From Niastella sp. (GTDB lineage: Bacteria; Bacteroidota; Bacteroidia; Chitinophagales; Chitinophagaceae), in NCBI GenBank assembly GCA_017744515.1, contig JAGIBF010000005.1, positions 42,640 through 106,639 on the forward strand: DNA of 64,000 nt, written 5' to 3'. The translations under genes and the position numbers were made by a program. This document shows positions 6,969 to 16,967 of the stretch, one piece after another; position 1 is the stretch's first letter; each line of letters starts with the position of its first letter. Below the pieces are notes generated by a model that saw only the letters and a list, made by a program, of their open reading frames with translations, had not been told where the DNA came from and searched no databases.

Positions 6969-9251
6969 TCAGTATTTTGCGGGATTAGGCCCCATTACCA
7001 ATTCGAGGGTCCCGCCTTTTGTAATGTCAAGAAAGCTGATCGCATGGTCTTTTATAGTTTGTCCATTCAGTTTAATGGACTGGATATAGATGTTCTTATC
7101 TGAGTTGTTGACAGCTTTGATCACAAAGGTTTTTCCTTTGTAAAAGGCCGGGTTGAGGTGAATGGTCGCTTCACTGAACAAGGGGCTTGTGATATCTATC
7201 CGCAGGTCGGGTGAGGTGCCGCCATTCATTTCAAACAGGCCCAATGCACTCAATACAAACCAGGCGCCCATTTGTCCTTCGTCTTCATCGCCGTTCCAAC
7301 CTACGTAGGGTGAATCGTCGTAGAAGGTGTTCATGATTTTGCGGGTGTAGTATTGGGTGAGGTCCGGCCGGCCACCGTAGTTGAAGAGATAAGCCGCCTG
7401 CATATTCACCTGGTTGCCCTGGTTGATGTAGTATTCTGCCGACTGGCCTTCGGTACGGTCGAGCGCATGGGCTGCAAACTTGTGAAACTCGGATTTCTTA
7501 AATCCTTCTGTGAGCCTTGCGATAAACTCTCCTTTTCCCATTTGCTTTACTACACCCGGTATGTCGTGGGGCACATAAAAGGAATATTGCCAGCCATTGC
7601 CTTCTACAAAGTGTTTTACGGAGAAGCGGTCGAAGTCTGGTGTGTAAGTCCCATCTTCCTTACGTGGCCGTACGTATCCTACAGTTGTATCGAATACATT
7701 TCGCCAGTTGCCTGACCGTCGCAGGAAAAAGGCTGCATCCTCTTTCTTGTTGAGTGACTGTGCCAGCTGGCCCACGCACCAATCATCGAAGGCATAGTCG
7801 AGGGTATTGGATGTAAAACCTTTTTCTATGGGTACATATCCGAGCCGGGCATAAGTGGCAATGTGTGGATTGCCGGGCCTGCCGCCACAGGTGGGGGCTG
7901 GTTCTATCTCCACATTCTTTTTCATAGCTGCATAGGCAATGTCTGCATCTTTCTTCACGATGCCTTTCAGGTAGGCGCTTGTCATCAGGGCCATTTCATG
8001 AGAGCCTTCCATGATACCTGAATATTCTATACCAGCCGGTCCTTTGGAAGTCCATCCTGTTTTTTCGTACATCTCCAATTGTGTGTCTACCATTTGCTGT
8101 GTGATATCCGGCGCTGCCAATGACCACAACAGGTTCAGGTTCCAATAGGTATTCCAGAAGGCATCGCCACCGATCATCGCTTTACGACCTTGTGCCAGCT
8201 GCTGCTCTTTTTCACAGGCATCGAGGTATTTGCCATTGGCATCGCTCATGATCATTTTGGCGGTGAAGCAGCGGTACAGGTTGGTATAGAATTTCACTTT
8301 GTCTTTTTCGGAACCGCCTTTTACCTGGATAGCACTGAGCTGCTTGTTCCATATTGCTCTGTTGTGCTTCACCAGCGCATCGAAGTTCCAGTCGAAGTCT
8401 TTTAGTTCCATGGACAGGTTCAGCCGGGCCTGATCTATGCTGACGAAGGATATGCCCGTGCGAACGATCACCTGCTCCGCTTTACTGGCAGGGAATGTAA
8501 CGTACACGCCTAATTCTTTACTGCCTTTCACTTCTGTGTCGCCTGCTATTTCTTTCCAGTTGCTATAGCCACGAAACTTAGTGAAGGGTTTGCTGAACTG
8601 CATCACGAAGTGCAGGGTGTATTCATTGAATCCCCATACGGCTGATGTTTTTGCATAGCCTTGTATTTCGTGGTCGCTGACTTTGGTGATCACGGCGTCT
8701 TTCAGCTCATAACCATATTCTGCCGGCGGGTTCAATTGTACCATGATTCTGTTGGACTCATCGGCCGGAAAGGAATAACGTTGTACACCTGTTCGCTCCG
8801 TTGCCGTCAGTTCGGCTTTCACCTGTGGGTCCAGCAGGTATACAGAATAATAACCGGGGCTTGCCTTTTCATCGTTGTGACTGAAGCGGGAATGATAGCC
8901 TGCTCCTGCTCCTCTGAATGGTGCATCGGGTATACCTGCATTGAGTGCGAGGTCGCCATTCGCCGGCATAGTAAGCAGGCCCGCCATCGTCCAGCCATGT
9001 ATAAACGTGAAGCCGTGTATGCTTCCTATGGAATAATCGTACCCTCCCTGCCATACCCATCCCTGGTTGTCGGGACTCAGTTTTACCATACCGTTGGGCA
9101 TGGTAGCGCCAGGAAATAGCATCCACCGGGAATTGGAGGTCCCGATCATCGGGTTTACATAATCTATTGGTTGTTTTTGTTGGGCATAGGTGTGTACAGC
9201 CCACATCATGAGGCACGGAATGAGTACAGTATTTCGAATGGTCTTCATCAT
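6969..9251 (-). CDS. GH92 family exo-alpha-mannosidase
   Basis: A 760-residue secreted enzyme; signal peptide 1-23 ending in HTYAQQ. GH92 hallmarks appear in order: YVNPMIGTSNSRW, FPGATMPNGMVKLSPD, the mid-protein GGDAFWNTYWNLNLLW, IEYSGIMEGSHE, FVEGNGWQYSFYVPHD, and NQGNQVNMQAAYLF followed by YVGWNGDEDEGQMGAW. GH92 enzymes are calcium-dependent inverting exo-mannosidases acting on alpha-1,2, 1,3, 1,4 or 1,6 links; the precise linkage cannot be read here. It is the key to naming the locus an alpha-mannoside utilisation system and lies 12 bases downstream of a DUF4998-type lipoprotein gene, so the two are surely co-transcribed. Confidence 0.95.
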   Translation of the reverse strand: MMKTIRNTVLIPCLMMWAVHTYAQQKQPIDYVNPMIGTSNSRWMLFPGATMPNGMVKLSPDNQGWVWQGGYDYSIGSIHGFTFIHGWTMAGLLTMPANGDLALNAGIPDAPFRGAGAGYHSRFSHNDEKASPGYYSVYLLDPQVKAELTATERTGVQRYSFPADESNRIMVQLNPPAEYGYELKDAVITKVSDHEIQGYAKTSAVWGFNEYTLHFVMQFSKPFTKFRGYSNWKEIAGDTEVKGSKELGVYVTFPASKAEQVIVRTGISFVSIDQARLNLSMELKDFDWNFDALVKHNRAIWNKQLSAIQVKGGSEKDKVKFYTNLYRCFTAKMIMSDANGKYLDACEKEQQLAQGRKAMIGGDAFWNTYWNLNLLWSLAAPDITQQMVDTQLEMYEKTGWTSKGPAGIEYSGIMEGSHEMALMTSAYLKGIVKKDADIAYAAMKKNVEIEPAPTCGGRPGNPHIATYARLGYVPIEKGFTSNTLDYAFDDWCVGQLAQSLNKKEDAAFFLRRSGNWRNVFDTTVGYVRPRKEDGTYTPDFDRFSVKHFVEGNGWQYSFYVPHDIPGVVKQMGKGEFIARLTEGFKKSEFHKFAAHALDRTEGQSAEYYINQGNQVNMQAAYLFNYGGRPDLTQYYTRKIMNTFYDDSPYVGWNGDEDEGQMGAWFVLSALGLFEMNGGTSPDLRIDITSPLFSEATIHLNPAFYKGKTFVIKAVNNSDKNIYIQSIKLNGQTIKDHAISFLDITKGGTLELVMGPNPAKY

Positions 9252-9263
9252 TATACTAAAGTG

Positions 9264-10466
9264 TTATCTGTCGCGTGTATACAATGTAAATTCTTCAATG
9301 GTCATGAATGGTCTGTTACCCCAATTCGTCAGCAGCTTGAAGCGATAGTATCTGTAGGCTTGTGTGCCTGCCGGCGCTATAAATTCTTCTCCGGCTTTTG
9401 CATAGTCGATATCTGCCTGGGTGTTTTGTCCTACCGGCTGGCCCGATGGCTTGATCGAAGTATACTCTCCTATTTTGGTCCAGCTATCCCAGGTGCCATC
9501 TGCATTTGGTGCATTGCTGCCGTATAGCTCAAATGTCTTTACACTTTCAAGTTGATACAGACGATCGTTTGCCTGCCATACTTTGAACCTGCTGAGGGCA
9601 GCTGACTGACCCGCATCGATGGTAAACCAGCAAGGTACCTGGTTTCTGGTAGCAAAGCCGGGTGGGTTGTATTTCTCATCCCACATGTATTGTTGCAACC
9701 AACCATATCCTCCTTCCTGTACATCTGTTGTAAGGTTTACCAGTTTGAATCCTGCTTTGTCCAGCTCTCTTTCAAACAGTGGCAGGGTTATTTCAACGGC
9801 TGCGGGTGAGAAGTTTTCAAAGGCTGTTGAATCGGGTTTGTAGAGGGAACGGTATGTCAGCTTGCTTTGCTCTTTGTAATTGGGTAGCGTAGTCACTGCT
9901 TCTGTTGAAGGAACTACTATCTTCTTAGCAGTACCATCTTCTGCTACATAATTTACTTCTGTTCCTAATTCTCCGGCAGCGGCTTCTCCCCAGGTGAGTT
10001 GTATTTGAAGGCCGTTCTTCGATTGTGTTACCGTTTTGAGGGTGCGGTTGGCTAATGAGCCTACGTAGCTGTCTCCATATACGGTACCTGTTACATTAAA
10101 GATAACCGACTTGTTTCCATTTTTATCAAAGGTATAAATGATAAAGTTGTAATTCCCTTCTATGAGGTTGGGAATCACGACGCGTACGGTATCTTTTGTA
10201 TGGTCAACTGCCACATCCACCGAATCGGTCTGGTTGTTCCAAAATATACGGAGGCGGGTAACCAATGGATCGTTGCCCAATACAGAGGCCAGCTGAACAC
10301 GTTTGTAGCCGGCTTCTACAATCACTGTATCGACACGCCCGGGATAAACGATCTCTCCTCCTTTCAGGTATTCTTTGTAAGAATCGCTTTTTGTTTTGGT
10401 ACAGGTAGCTACTGTAACTGCCAGAATGGCTATGATGAGTAATGCAATGTTTATGTTCGTTTTCAT
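9264..10466 (-). CDS. DUF4998-type surface lipoprotein with C-terminal discoidin-like (DUF5000) domain
   Basis: A 400-residue lipoprotein: signal peptide with lipobox TVATC, then a DUF4998-like beta domain (about 30-210; note the line TRLRIFWNNQTDSVDV and FIIYTFDKNGNKS), and a C-terminal F5/8-type beta sandwich (about 240-400) with GQSAALSRFKVWQ, ELYGSNAPNADGTWDSW and RYYRFKLLTNWGN. These proteins accompany SusC/SusD and probably bind glycan at the cell surface. The ATG at 10466 is preferred to an upstream start at 10496, which would overlap the previous gene and break the signal peptide. The last third is similar to the last third of the upstream gene. Confidence 0.85.
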   Translation of the reverse strand: MKTNINIALLIIAILAVTVATCTKTKSDSYKEYLKGGEIVYPGRVDTVIVEAGYKRVQLASVLGNDPLVTRLRIFWNNQTDSVDVAVDHTKDTVRVVIPNLIEGNYNFIIYTFDKNGNKSVIFNVTGTVYGDSYVGSLANRTLKTVTQSKNGLQIQLTWGEAAAGELGTEVNYVAEDGTAKKIVVPSTEAVTTLPNYKEQSKLTYRSLYKPDSTAFENFSPAAVEITLPLFERELDKAGFKLVNLTTDVQEGGYGWLQQYMWDEKYNPPGFATRNQVPCWFTIDAGQSAALSRFKVWQANDRLYQLESVKTFELYGSNAPNADGTWDSWTKIGEYTSIKPSGQPVGQNTQADIDYAKAGEEFIAPAGTQAYRYYRFKLLTNWGNRPFMTIEEFTLYTRDR

Positions 10467-10477
10467 GCCTGTTGTTT

Positions 10478-11641
10478 TTATTGTGTATCTCCCCACATCA
10501 TCAGTTCATAAAAGTTGACGTATGTACCGTTTGACCAGTTCTTCAGTGTCTTGAATCTTATATAGCGCACTTTGGGTATGTTCAACGGGAATATCATGGT
10601 CTCTCCTGCTTTTGCCGCATCGATGTCTGCCTGCGATAATTGCCCTTCGGGTAAACCAGAAGGCTTGATCGCCGTGTGCGTGCCCAACAATGTCCAGGTG
10701 GCATCAAAATCACCATTGGGATTGGGATTATTAGAACCCCATATTTCCACTACGCGTGGATTGTGCAGGGTATAGTAGAACTGATCGCGCATGAACCAGG
10801 TGAGACGGCTCAGCTTGGCAGTGACGCCCATATCGAATGTGAACCACTGGGGCATCCGGGCTGCATCTCCAGAGTGGTAAAACCCGCTCGTAACATTTCC
10901 ATCAAACAGGCCGGCGATGTTACCACCATGTCCGAGGGGCGCATCGTTGCTGAATACCACGCCTTTCATTTTTGTACGATCCAGTAATTGTTCAAACAAA
11001 GGGGTAAGTGTTACAATGAGTGTGTCGGACAGATTACCCCACCTGTCGCGGGCATACACACCAAATTTAGTAGGCTGGGAAGCCATGCCTCTGACAGAGA
11101 AATTGCCTTCCTTCAGGTTGGTATATTGTGTGTATATGGGAGAGAATTGCCCTAACGAATCATTCGTCAGTACTACCAATGCCAGATTCTCTTCTGATTC
11201 ATTTTCATATTTGATATTGATACCTCCAAAGTCGGGTGTTGTTTGAAAGCTGGCGCGTGTGAGCACAACAGCAGGGCTTAGTGGCTTCACCACTGTTTGC
11301 ACTGGCGCAGATTCATTCTCGCTTTTATCTACTGCATACAGGCTCACCTGATAGGTATCGGTGTCGCCAAATCCTACTACTGTGAGGCTGCTGTTGAAGC
11401 GGCTCACTTTGGTTTCTCTTACCTCGCCTTGTTTGGTGGTATAAAGTGCTTTTACATATAAGAGGTCGCCGTCATCGGGCAGTTTGTAGCTTATTTTGGC
11501 GGCGCCATGCAGGTTCTCAACGGTGACGTTGCTTACCTGTCCGGGCACTGTGTTGTCTTTTTCAACAGGTCCCAGCACTTCCTGCCTGCAAGCGCTTATT
11601 ATGAGCACCGCTATAAAAAAAAGTATGTGTATCCGTTTCAT
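10478..11641 (-). CDS. DUF4959/DUF5000-type surface lipoprotein (SusE-position protein)
   Basis: A 387-residue lipoprotein with lipobox IISAC at residue 18. The N-terminal part (about 25-220) holds two fibronectin-like beta domains, the first around VPGQVSNVTVENLHGAAKISY as in DUF4959 proteins. The C-terminal part (about 235-387) is a discoidin-like domain with MPQWFTFDMGVTAKLSRLTW, EIWGSNNPNPNGDFDATW and KVRYIRFKTLKNWS. It occupies the SusE position just after SusD and would bind the target polysaccharide on the outer face of the outer membrane. It shares the ATWTLLGTHTAIKPSG/QLSQADIDAAKAGE layout with the following gene, so the two probably arose by duplication of the C-terminal domain. Confidence 0.87.
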   Translation of the reverse strand: MKRIHILFFIAVLIISACRQEVLGPVEKDNTVPGQVSNVTVENLHGAAKISYKLPDDGDLLYVKALYTTKQGEVRETKVSRFNSSLTVVGFGDTDTYQVSLYAVDKSENESAPVQTVVKPLSPAVVLTRASFQTTPDFGGINIKYENESEENLALVVLTNDSLGQFSPIYTQYTNLKEGNFSVRGMASQPTKFGVYARDRWGNLSDTLIVTLTPLFEQLLDRTKMKGVVFSNDAPLGHGGNIAGLFDGNVTSGFYHSGDAARMPQWFTFDMGVTAKLSRLTWFMRDQFYYTLHNPRVVEIWGSNNPNPNGDFDATWTLLGTHTAIKPSGLPEGQLSQADIDAAKAGETMIFPLNIPKVRYIRFKTLKNWSNGTYVNFYELMMWGDTQ

Positions 11642-11775
11642 GTTACTTGTTTTATAATTATTGATTACTCATTATTAATTATTAGTCAGTTCAGGCTTTC
11701 CCTCATTTAGACTGCTTGTTTTACTTACGCATGCCGCATACCAGCCAATAATGAATAATTATTAATTAGTAATTC

Positions 11776-13671
11776 TTACCAGCCCGTGTTTTGCACCAGG
11801 TTGGGATTGATCTGCAGGTTGTATTCTCTTACCGGCCAGAAGTAATCTCTGGGGGCTACGAATCTTGGATTGTACAGGAGGACTTTCCTGTTGTAATCTT
11901 CGTAAGTGGTTTGCAGAATGTCCCAACCATAGATCGGCTGGCTTAATACCTGTGGTGCTGTTTTCCAACGGCGGAGGTCCCAGAAGCGACTTCCTTCAAA
12001 GGCCATTTCGATCGTACGTTCCTGGCGTATGATCTCGCGCAGTCCTTCCACGCTCGTGTACTTAGCCGGCCTGGTTGAATAAGTAGTCCATGCTGTTTCC
12101 ACTGTTGGCAATCCAGCTCTTGCCCTGATCTGGTTGATGTAGGGCAAAGCAGCGCCTGCATTGCCCGACTCGTTCAATGCTTCTGCATATAAGAGGTAAA
12201 GGTCTCCGAGACGTATCACCGGCCATGGATAGGATTCTACTGTAGTGCTATTGGCAGTAAACACCAGGTTCCAGTTGACCAGTTTCTTGGTATAGTAGCC
12301 CGTTACTGAATACAAACGGCTTTGTTTTTTTCCGGCGTGCTGTTCGGACTTGGATTGGATGTTGTAGTTACCGTTTTTCATGAACCACTTCGATCCGTCG
12401 AAGGCCATGTCGGCATAGAAACGACGTTCTCTGTTGAAATGAAGGCCTATCGTTTGATACCCCGATTGTATGCCGGTATCGGTTGCAGCAGCGGTACGCA
12501 GCTTGAAGCGGTCGGCATAGTTCCAGGTCTTGTCTTCTTCTATCGGTACGCCATTATTTGTATAGAACTGTTCTGCCATTTTTAAGGGCGGCGCCAATTT
12601 TCCTTTCAGGTTGAGGTTAAGGTTGCTTGGATCCAACTGAGGTACTGCGTAGAGTTGTATCCAGTAGGTTGGATTGCCACTGGCTGATGAACCCCAGATC
12701 AGTTCGCTGTTCCACTTCTCACATACAGCGTTACGAATATTCATTTCTGTTTTGGTAGCAGGATCTACCGGAAAGAGTGCATCGTTGAAGTAGTAGAGTT
12801 TATTTCCTGCGGCGGTGGCCATGTCAATTGCTTTTTTACAGGCTTCGGCAGCTCTTGTCCATTTGGCAGGATCGTATTGGGTGTTGAATAATGCCACTCC
12901 ATTGTTTGACTTCAGCCCGGTGAAATCATTGTTGCCATTGAACAGGGGGCTTGCTGCTGTAACCAGTACTCTTGCGCGGATGGCCATAGCAGCTACTTTG
13001 GTCGCACGGCCCAACTCGGTGGTGGTGCTTGTGATCACCATAGGTAATCCTGTATTCGCATCACCGGCTGCAGATTCCTCCAGCAGGTTGGCGATGTAAT
13101 TCACCACTGAATCAACCGGCTGGCGGTATACTTTCACGTCGGCAGGCGCTGCTGTTACCGGCAGGTTTTTATCTACCACAGGTATAGGACCATACATGCG
13201 GAAGAGATACCAATGGAAATAAGCTTTCAGGAATTTGGCTTCTGCTATCCAGCGTTCTTTAATGTATGGCTGGAGGTCTGCTACTTTGTCGACGTTTTCC
13301 AGAAATATATTGCACACACGGATGCCTTGCCACAGTGATTTGTTGTCGAACCCGTCCCAGTAGTTCATATAGGGGTTGGAACGGTTCTGGTTACCACGGG
13401 CAATGTTGTAGGGGTCGAGGAAGAAGAAGTCTTCGATCATAGGCCAGTAGGTCCATGCTTCATCGCCTCCGCTAAAAGCAGGGTTCTTATCGGGATGTCC
13501 TTCCTGTGGCAAATAGGTATAGCAGGTGAACAGGTATTTTTCTGCCTCGATGCTATTGGCAAATGCATTGTCGATAGTGGCCACGTTATCGGGCACTATG
13601 TCGAGGTACTTTTTGCAGGCTTGTGTGGCCAGCAAACTTATTATTAGTATAGAGAGTTTTAGCGTTTTCAT
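11776..13671 (-). CDS. SusD/RagB family glycan-binding lipoprotein
   Basis: A 631-residue lipoprotein; signal peptide with lipobox LATQAC, then KKYLDIVPDNVATID, the usual SusD opening. The long TPR-like helical region follows, with FLKAYFHWYLFRMYGPIPVVD (typical AEAKFLRA-YF-L-Y-G-P-V motif), RARVLVTAASPLFNG, and near the end YLLYAEALNESGN, INQIRARAGLP, IRQERTIEMAFEGSRFWDLRRW. It forms the lid on the SusC pore and binds the glycan. The ATG at 13671 is used. A TTG at 13722 also opens this frame, but it lies in a REP-like copy and gives a non-secretory leader. Confidence 0.96.
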   Translation of the reverse strand: MKTLKLSILIISLLATQACKKYLDIVPDNVATIDNAFANSIEAEKYLFTCYTYLPQEGHPDKNPAFSGGDEAWTYWPMIEDFFFLDPYNIARGNQNRSNPYMNYWDGFDNKSLWQGIRVCNIFLENVDKVADLQPYIKERWIAEAKFLKAYFHWYLFRMYGPIPVVDKNLPVTAAPADVKVYRQPVDSVVNYIANLLEESAAGDANTGLPMVITSTTTELGRATKVAAMAIRARVLVTAASPLFNGNNDFTGLKSNNGVALFNTQYDPAKWTRAAEACKKAIDMATAAGNKLYYFNDALFPVDPATKTEMNIRNAVCEKWNSELIWGSSASGNPTYWIQLYAVPQLDPSNLNLNLKGKLAPPLKMAEQFYTNNGVPIEEDKTWNYADRFKLRTAAATDTGIQSGYQTIGLHFNRERRFYADMAFDGSKWFMKNGNYNIQSKSEQHAGKKQSRLYSVTGYYTKKLVNWNLVFTANSTTVESYPWPVIRLGDLYLLYAEALNESGNAGAALPYINQIRARAGLPTVETAWTTYSTRPAKYTSVEGLREIIRQERTIEMAFEGSRFWDLRRWKTAPQVLSQPIYGWDILQTTYEDYNRKVLLYNPRFVAPRDYFWPVREYNLQINPNLVQNTGW

Positions 13672-13699
13672 TTTTGCTTCGTTGGCTTTTTTAATTAGA

Positions 13700-13753
13700 C
13701 TTCGACAGGCTCGGTCTGACAAGTTTAAGGGCTTCGACAGGCTCAGCCTGACA
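13700..13753 (+). repeat. REP-like element, two copies between susC and susD
   Basis: Copies at 13700-13721 (with an altered GGTCTGACA arm) and 13732-13753. They lie in the 93-base gap between the SusC stop and the SusD start, so both would be in the same transcript. Confidence 0.85.
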
Positions 13754-13764
13754 AGCGAGAGTGG

Positions 13765-16700
13765 TTACAATGAGACATTCAGGCCCAGGTTGAATACACG
13801 TTGTACAGGATAGCCCAATCCGTTGCCGCCTTGTTCGGGGTCCCACAGCTTAAAGGCACTGATCAAAAACAGGTTGGTGCCATTGGCATAGAATCTCAAT
13901 CCCGATATATGAAACTTTCTGAGGGCTTTGTCTTTGATGTTGTAACCGATCTCTGCGCTCTTCATCCGGAGGAAGGCGCCATTGCGCATCCACCAGTTGG
14001 AGGGTTTGTTGTTGTTTTCGCTTTGCATGAGGCTCAGTCGTGGCCAGAATGCATAGAGATTGCGGTGGTCTTCAGACCAGTGGTCGTTGGCGATGACGCT
14101 CAACAAACCATGCTGATTGGCTCCATCCATCACGAAGGGCGATATGGCAGAGGGGTTGATGTAGATGGCCGATCTGGCAGAGCCCTGGAAGAAGGTGCTG
14201 ATGTCGAAGTTTTTGTAACCGAATGAGAAACCAAACCCATAGATGATCTCTGGTGTCGTTGGGTAGCCCAGGCCGTTGGCCATATCCAGGTCAGTGATCT
14301 GCCCATCGCCATTGAGGTCTTTATATTTAATGTCGCCTCCCCTCACTTCTCCGAAATTCTGGCGTGGCGAGTTCTTCACATCTTCGTCATCCACAAACAG
14401 GCGTTCTGCAATGAGTCCATATACTTGTCCCAATGAATGGCCTACGCGCGACAGGTATTTCATGTTGGCAGGATAGTCGGGTTCTTCATTGGTGAGGAGT
14501 TCGCTGGCTGCGTAGGTGAATGTACCGCGCACCTGGAGCCATGCCTGGCCAAAGGTCCTGTTGTAATCTACTGATACGTCAATACCCTGACCTGAAGCTA
14601 CGCCCACGTTGGCACTAACCGGTGCCGTGAGCCCCATAGTGGAGGCTATGTAAGCGCGCTGCATCAGGATGTTGCTGCGACGTTCGTAGTAAGCATCGAG
14701 GGTAATGTTCAGGGCATTCCACAGGCCAAGGTCCATACCGACGTTGACTTTCTTTGACTTCTCCCAGGTGATGTCATTGTTCGCATAGCGGGAGATGGTG
14801 ACGCCCGGCCTGTAGAAGTTGTAGTTCTCTCCAAAGTAAGCGCCGTAGTTTGCATCTGCGAGGTTTACGTTGGACATATAGAAGAACCTATCAGTTGCAC
14901 TACCTATCTGGTCATTACCTACGAGGCCATAGGTGGCACGTAGTTTCAATTTGGTAATGGTGTTTACGAGTGGTTCAAAGAACTTTTCGTTGCTGGCATT
15001 CCAGGCAAGGCCTATCGACGGAAAGAAGCCGAACCGGTTATTCTTAGCGAATCGCTCTGAACCGTTGTAACCAAAGTTGGCCTCGAGGAGATAGCGGTTA
15101 TCATAGCCATAGGTAAAGCGGCCGGATATGCCCTGGTTCCTGAATGGCAGGGATGCCTGGAGATCGCCCGCATTGCCAGTGAGGTAATTTCTTTGTATGC
15201 CTATCAGCAAACCACCGATGTTGTGTACTTTATTGAATACGTGGTTGTAGTTAAGGGCCAACTCACCATAGGTTGCGGTATTGGTCACCTTGCTTCCTTC
15301 TCTGTAATTGAGGTATTCGGTAGCTGTGTTGGCGTTCAACAGGGTGAGTACATATCCTTTTCCATCCGTAATGGAAGGTGAAGCTGCATAATAATAGGGA
15401 TTGTACTGGCGACTCAGGTCGAAGTAAGAATAACGTTTGGTAAATACCATGGCTCTCGCCGAAAGTCCTTCGGTAATGAACCTAAGGTCCTGCTTCATTT
15501 CCAGCTGCAGGTTCAAGGTAGAGGTGCTGTAATGCTGGTATCCTGATACCATGGAGGCCAGCGGATTGGTATATACCTCTCCGTTCGTTCCGCGGGGAGC
15601 ATTGCCAAACAGCGGATGTTTTGTATAGGGCAGTGCTGAAGCCGGATAGATGGCAGGGAACAATACCGGGTTGGCATTGAGTACGCTGTTGAATATTGTG
15701 CCTCCACCGCCTATCGGTCCGTTGTAATCATCGAAATCACCTGATATCCTCAGTATTCCTTCGGTTGTATTAGTGAGTTTCACATTGATGTTGGAACGCA
15801 CCTGGTAGCTTCTGAGCTTAATGTTGCTGTTGACGTTGTTGCCTTCCTGTGATTTCAGTATGCCATTGTCCTGGTTGTAGGTGGCTGCAACATAGTATTG
15901 CGCTCTGTTTACCCCACCGCTTATGTTGAGGTTAACGCGCTGGTTGTAAGTATAATCTTTGATCAGCCGGCCCATCCAGTCGTTGTTGGGATATAATAAT
16001 GGATTAGCGCCTTCTATCGTGCGATCAATCTTGTTTTGGGTGTAGGGCAATGGGGCCAGCGGGTTACGTGTCAACGCAGCCTCATTGGCCAGTTTCATAT
16101 AGGTAATATTATCTGCCAGGCGGAAGTTCTGTGTATTAGAGGATATCGAGTTTTCCAGACGGGCATTCAATTTCGTTTCTCCTACTTTACCTGATTTGGT
16201 GGTAACGAGGATAACGCCGTTGGCACCGCGCGCTCCGTACAAGGAGGATGCTGCTGCGTCTTTCAATACGGAGAAGCCTGTAATATCATCCGGCTGCAGA
16301 CGCGCCAGTGCTGTGTTGCTGGATTCCATGCCATCGATCAGGATGAGCGGGTCCAGCTTACCAGAACCAAAGGAAGTAATGCCACGGATAAAGAAGGAAG
16401 CATTGTCGGCACCTGGTTCACCGCTACGCTGGTACGAAACCAAGCCGGAAATGCGACCTGCCAGCATCGTCGTCAGGTTGCTGGTTGGGCCTTTGATCTC
16501 CCTGGGCGATATCGTGGTAATGGCACTTACCATGCTTTCTTTTTTCTGCGTGCCATAGGCCACCACGATGACCTCGCCGAGGGAATCGTTCTTACTGTCT
16601 AATGTAACATTGATGATCTTACGGCCTGCGATGTTGACCTCTTTCGTGGTAAAGCCTACGAAGGAGAACACCAGCGTGGCTGTGTCGGGGGCATTGATGC

Positions 16701-16908
16701 CATAGACGCCATCTTCGTCGGTAAAGGCGCCAATGGCCGGGTTGTGCTTCAGGGCAACCGCTACGCCCTGTAGTTTCGTGCCCTTTGTATCGACCACGGA
16801 CCCACTGACTTTTATGGGGGCCTGGGCAAAGGCGGTGCCCGCTGTGTATAGGATAAGAAAGATGGAGCTGAGGTACCTCACTCGCAGACACGTGGAGAAG
16901 TGGCGCAT
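13765..16908 (-). CDS. SusC/RagA family TonB-dependent outer membrane transporter
   Basis: A 1047-residue protein with signal peptide (ending AGTAFAQ), a carboxypeptidase-regulatory-like beta domain (about 32-108), the usual linker LGEVIVVAYGTQKKESM, a plug domain (about 130-235; FFIRGITSFGSGKLDPLILIDGM and YGARGANGVILVTTKSG) and a beta-barrel ending in VFNLGLNVSL with the expected aromatic/aliphatic pattern. It takes oligosaccharides across the outer membrane with energy from TonB-ExbBD. It is the first gene of the minus-strand locus. The intergenic region with the GntR gene holds palindromes that could control it. Confidence 0.97.
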   Translation of the reverse strand: MRHFSTCLRVRYLSSIFLILYTAGTAFAQAPIKVSGSVVDTKGTKLQGVAVALKHNPAIGAFTDEDGVYGINAPDTATLVFSFVGFTTKEVNIAGRKIINVTLDSKNDSLGEVIVVAYGTQKKESMVSAITTISPREIKGPTSNLTTMLAGRISGLVSYQRSGEPGADNASFFIRGITSFGSGKLDPLILIDGMESSNTALARLQPDDITGFSVLKDAAASSLYGARGANGVILVTTKSGKVGETKLNARLENSISSNTQNFRLADNITYMKLANEAALTRNPLAPLPYTQNKIDRTIEGANPLLYPNNDWMGRLIKDYTYNQRVNLNISGGVNRAQYYVAATYNQDNGILKSQEGNNVNSNIKLRSYQVRSNINVKLTNTTEGILRISGDFDDYNGPIGGGGTIFNSVLNANPVLFPAIYPASALPYTKHPLFGNAPRGTNGEVYTNPLASMVSGYQHYSTSTLNLQLEMKQDLRFITEGLSARAMVFTKRYSYFDLSRQYNPYYYAASPSITDGKGYVLTLLNANTATEYLNYREGSKVTNTATYGELALNYNHVFNKVHNIGGLLIGIQRNYLTGNAGDLQASLPFRNQGISGRFTYGYDNRYLLEANFGYNGSERFAKNNRFGFFPSIGLAWNASNEKFFEPLVNTITKLKLRATYGLVGNDQIGSATDRFFYMSNVNLADANYGAYFGENYNFYRPGVTISRYANNDITWEKSKKVNVGMDLGLWNALNITLDAYYERRSNILMQRAYIASTMGLTAPVSANVGVASGQGIDVSVDYNRTFGQAWLQVRGTFTYAASELLTNEEPDYPANMKYLSRVGHSLGQVYGLIAERLFVDDEDVKNSPRQNFGEVRGGDIKYKDLNGDGQITDLDMANGLGYPTTPEIIYGFGFSFGYKNFDISTFFQGSARSAIYINPSAISPFVMDGANQHGLLSVIANDHWSEDHRNLYAFWPRLSLMQSENNNKPSNWWMRNGAFLRMKSAEIGYNIKDKALRKFHISGLRFYANGTNLFLISAFKLWDPEQGGNGLGYPVQRVFNLGLNVSL

Positions 16909-16967
16909 ATCGTTTTTGTTTAGTTAGTTTGGTTTATCAATAATGTCAATCTGAATTATTAAAGCCG

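Noticed and set aside
6969..9251. Classification of the following 5543-6832 gene as GH125
   Set aside because: Size and context fit, but the motif order known to me for GH125 is not seen, so it was left as an unassigned (alpha/alpha)6 glycosidase.
13672..13722. Longer SusD N-terminus from a TTG at 13722
   Set aside because: It starts in a repeat and hides the lipoprotein signal; the ATG at 13671 fits the family.
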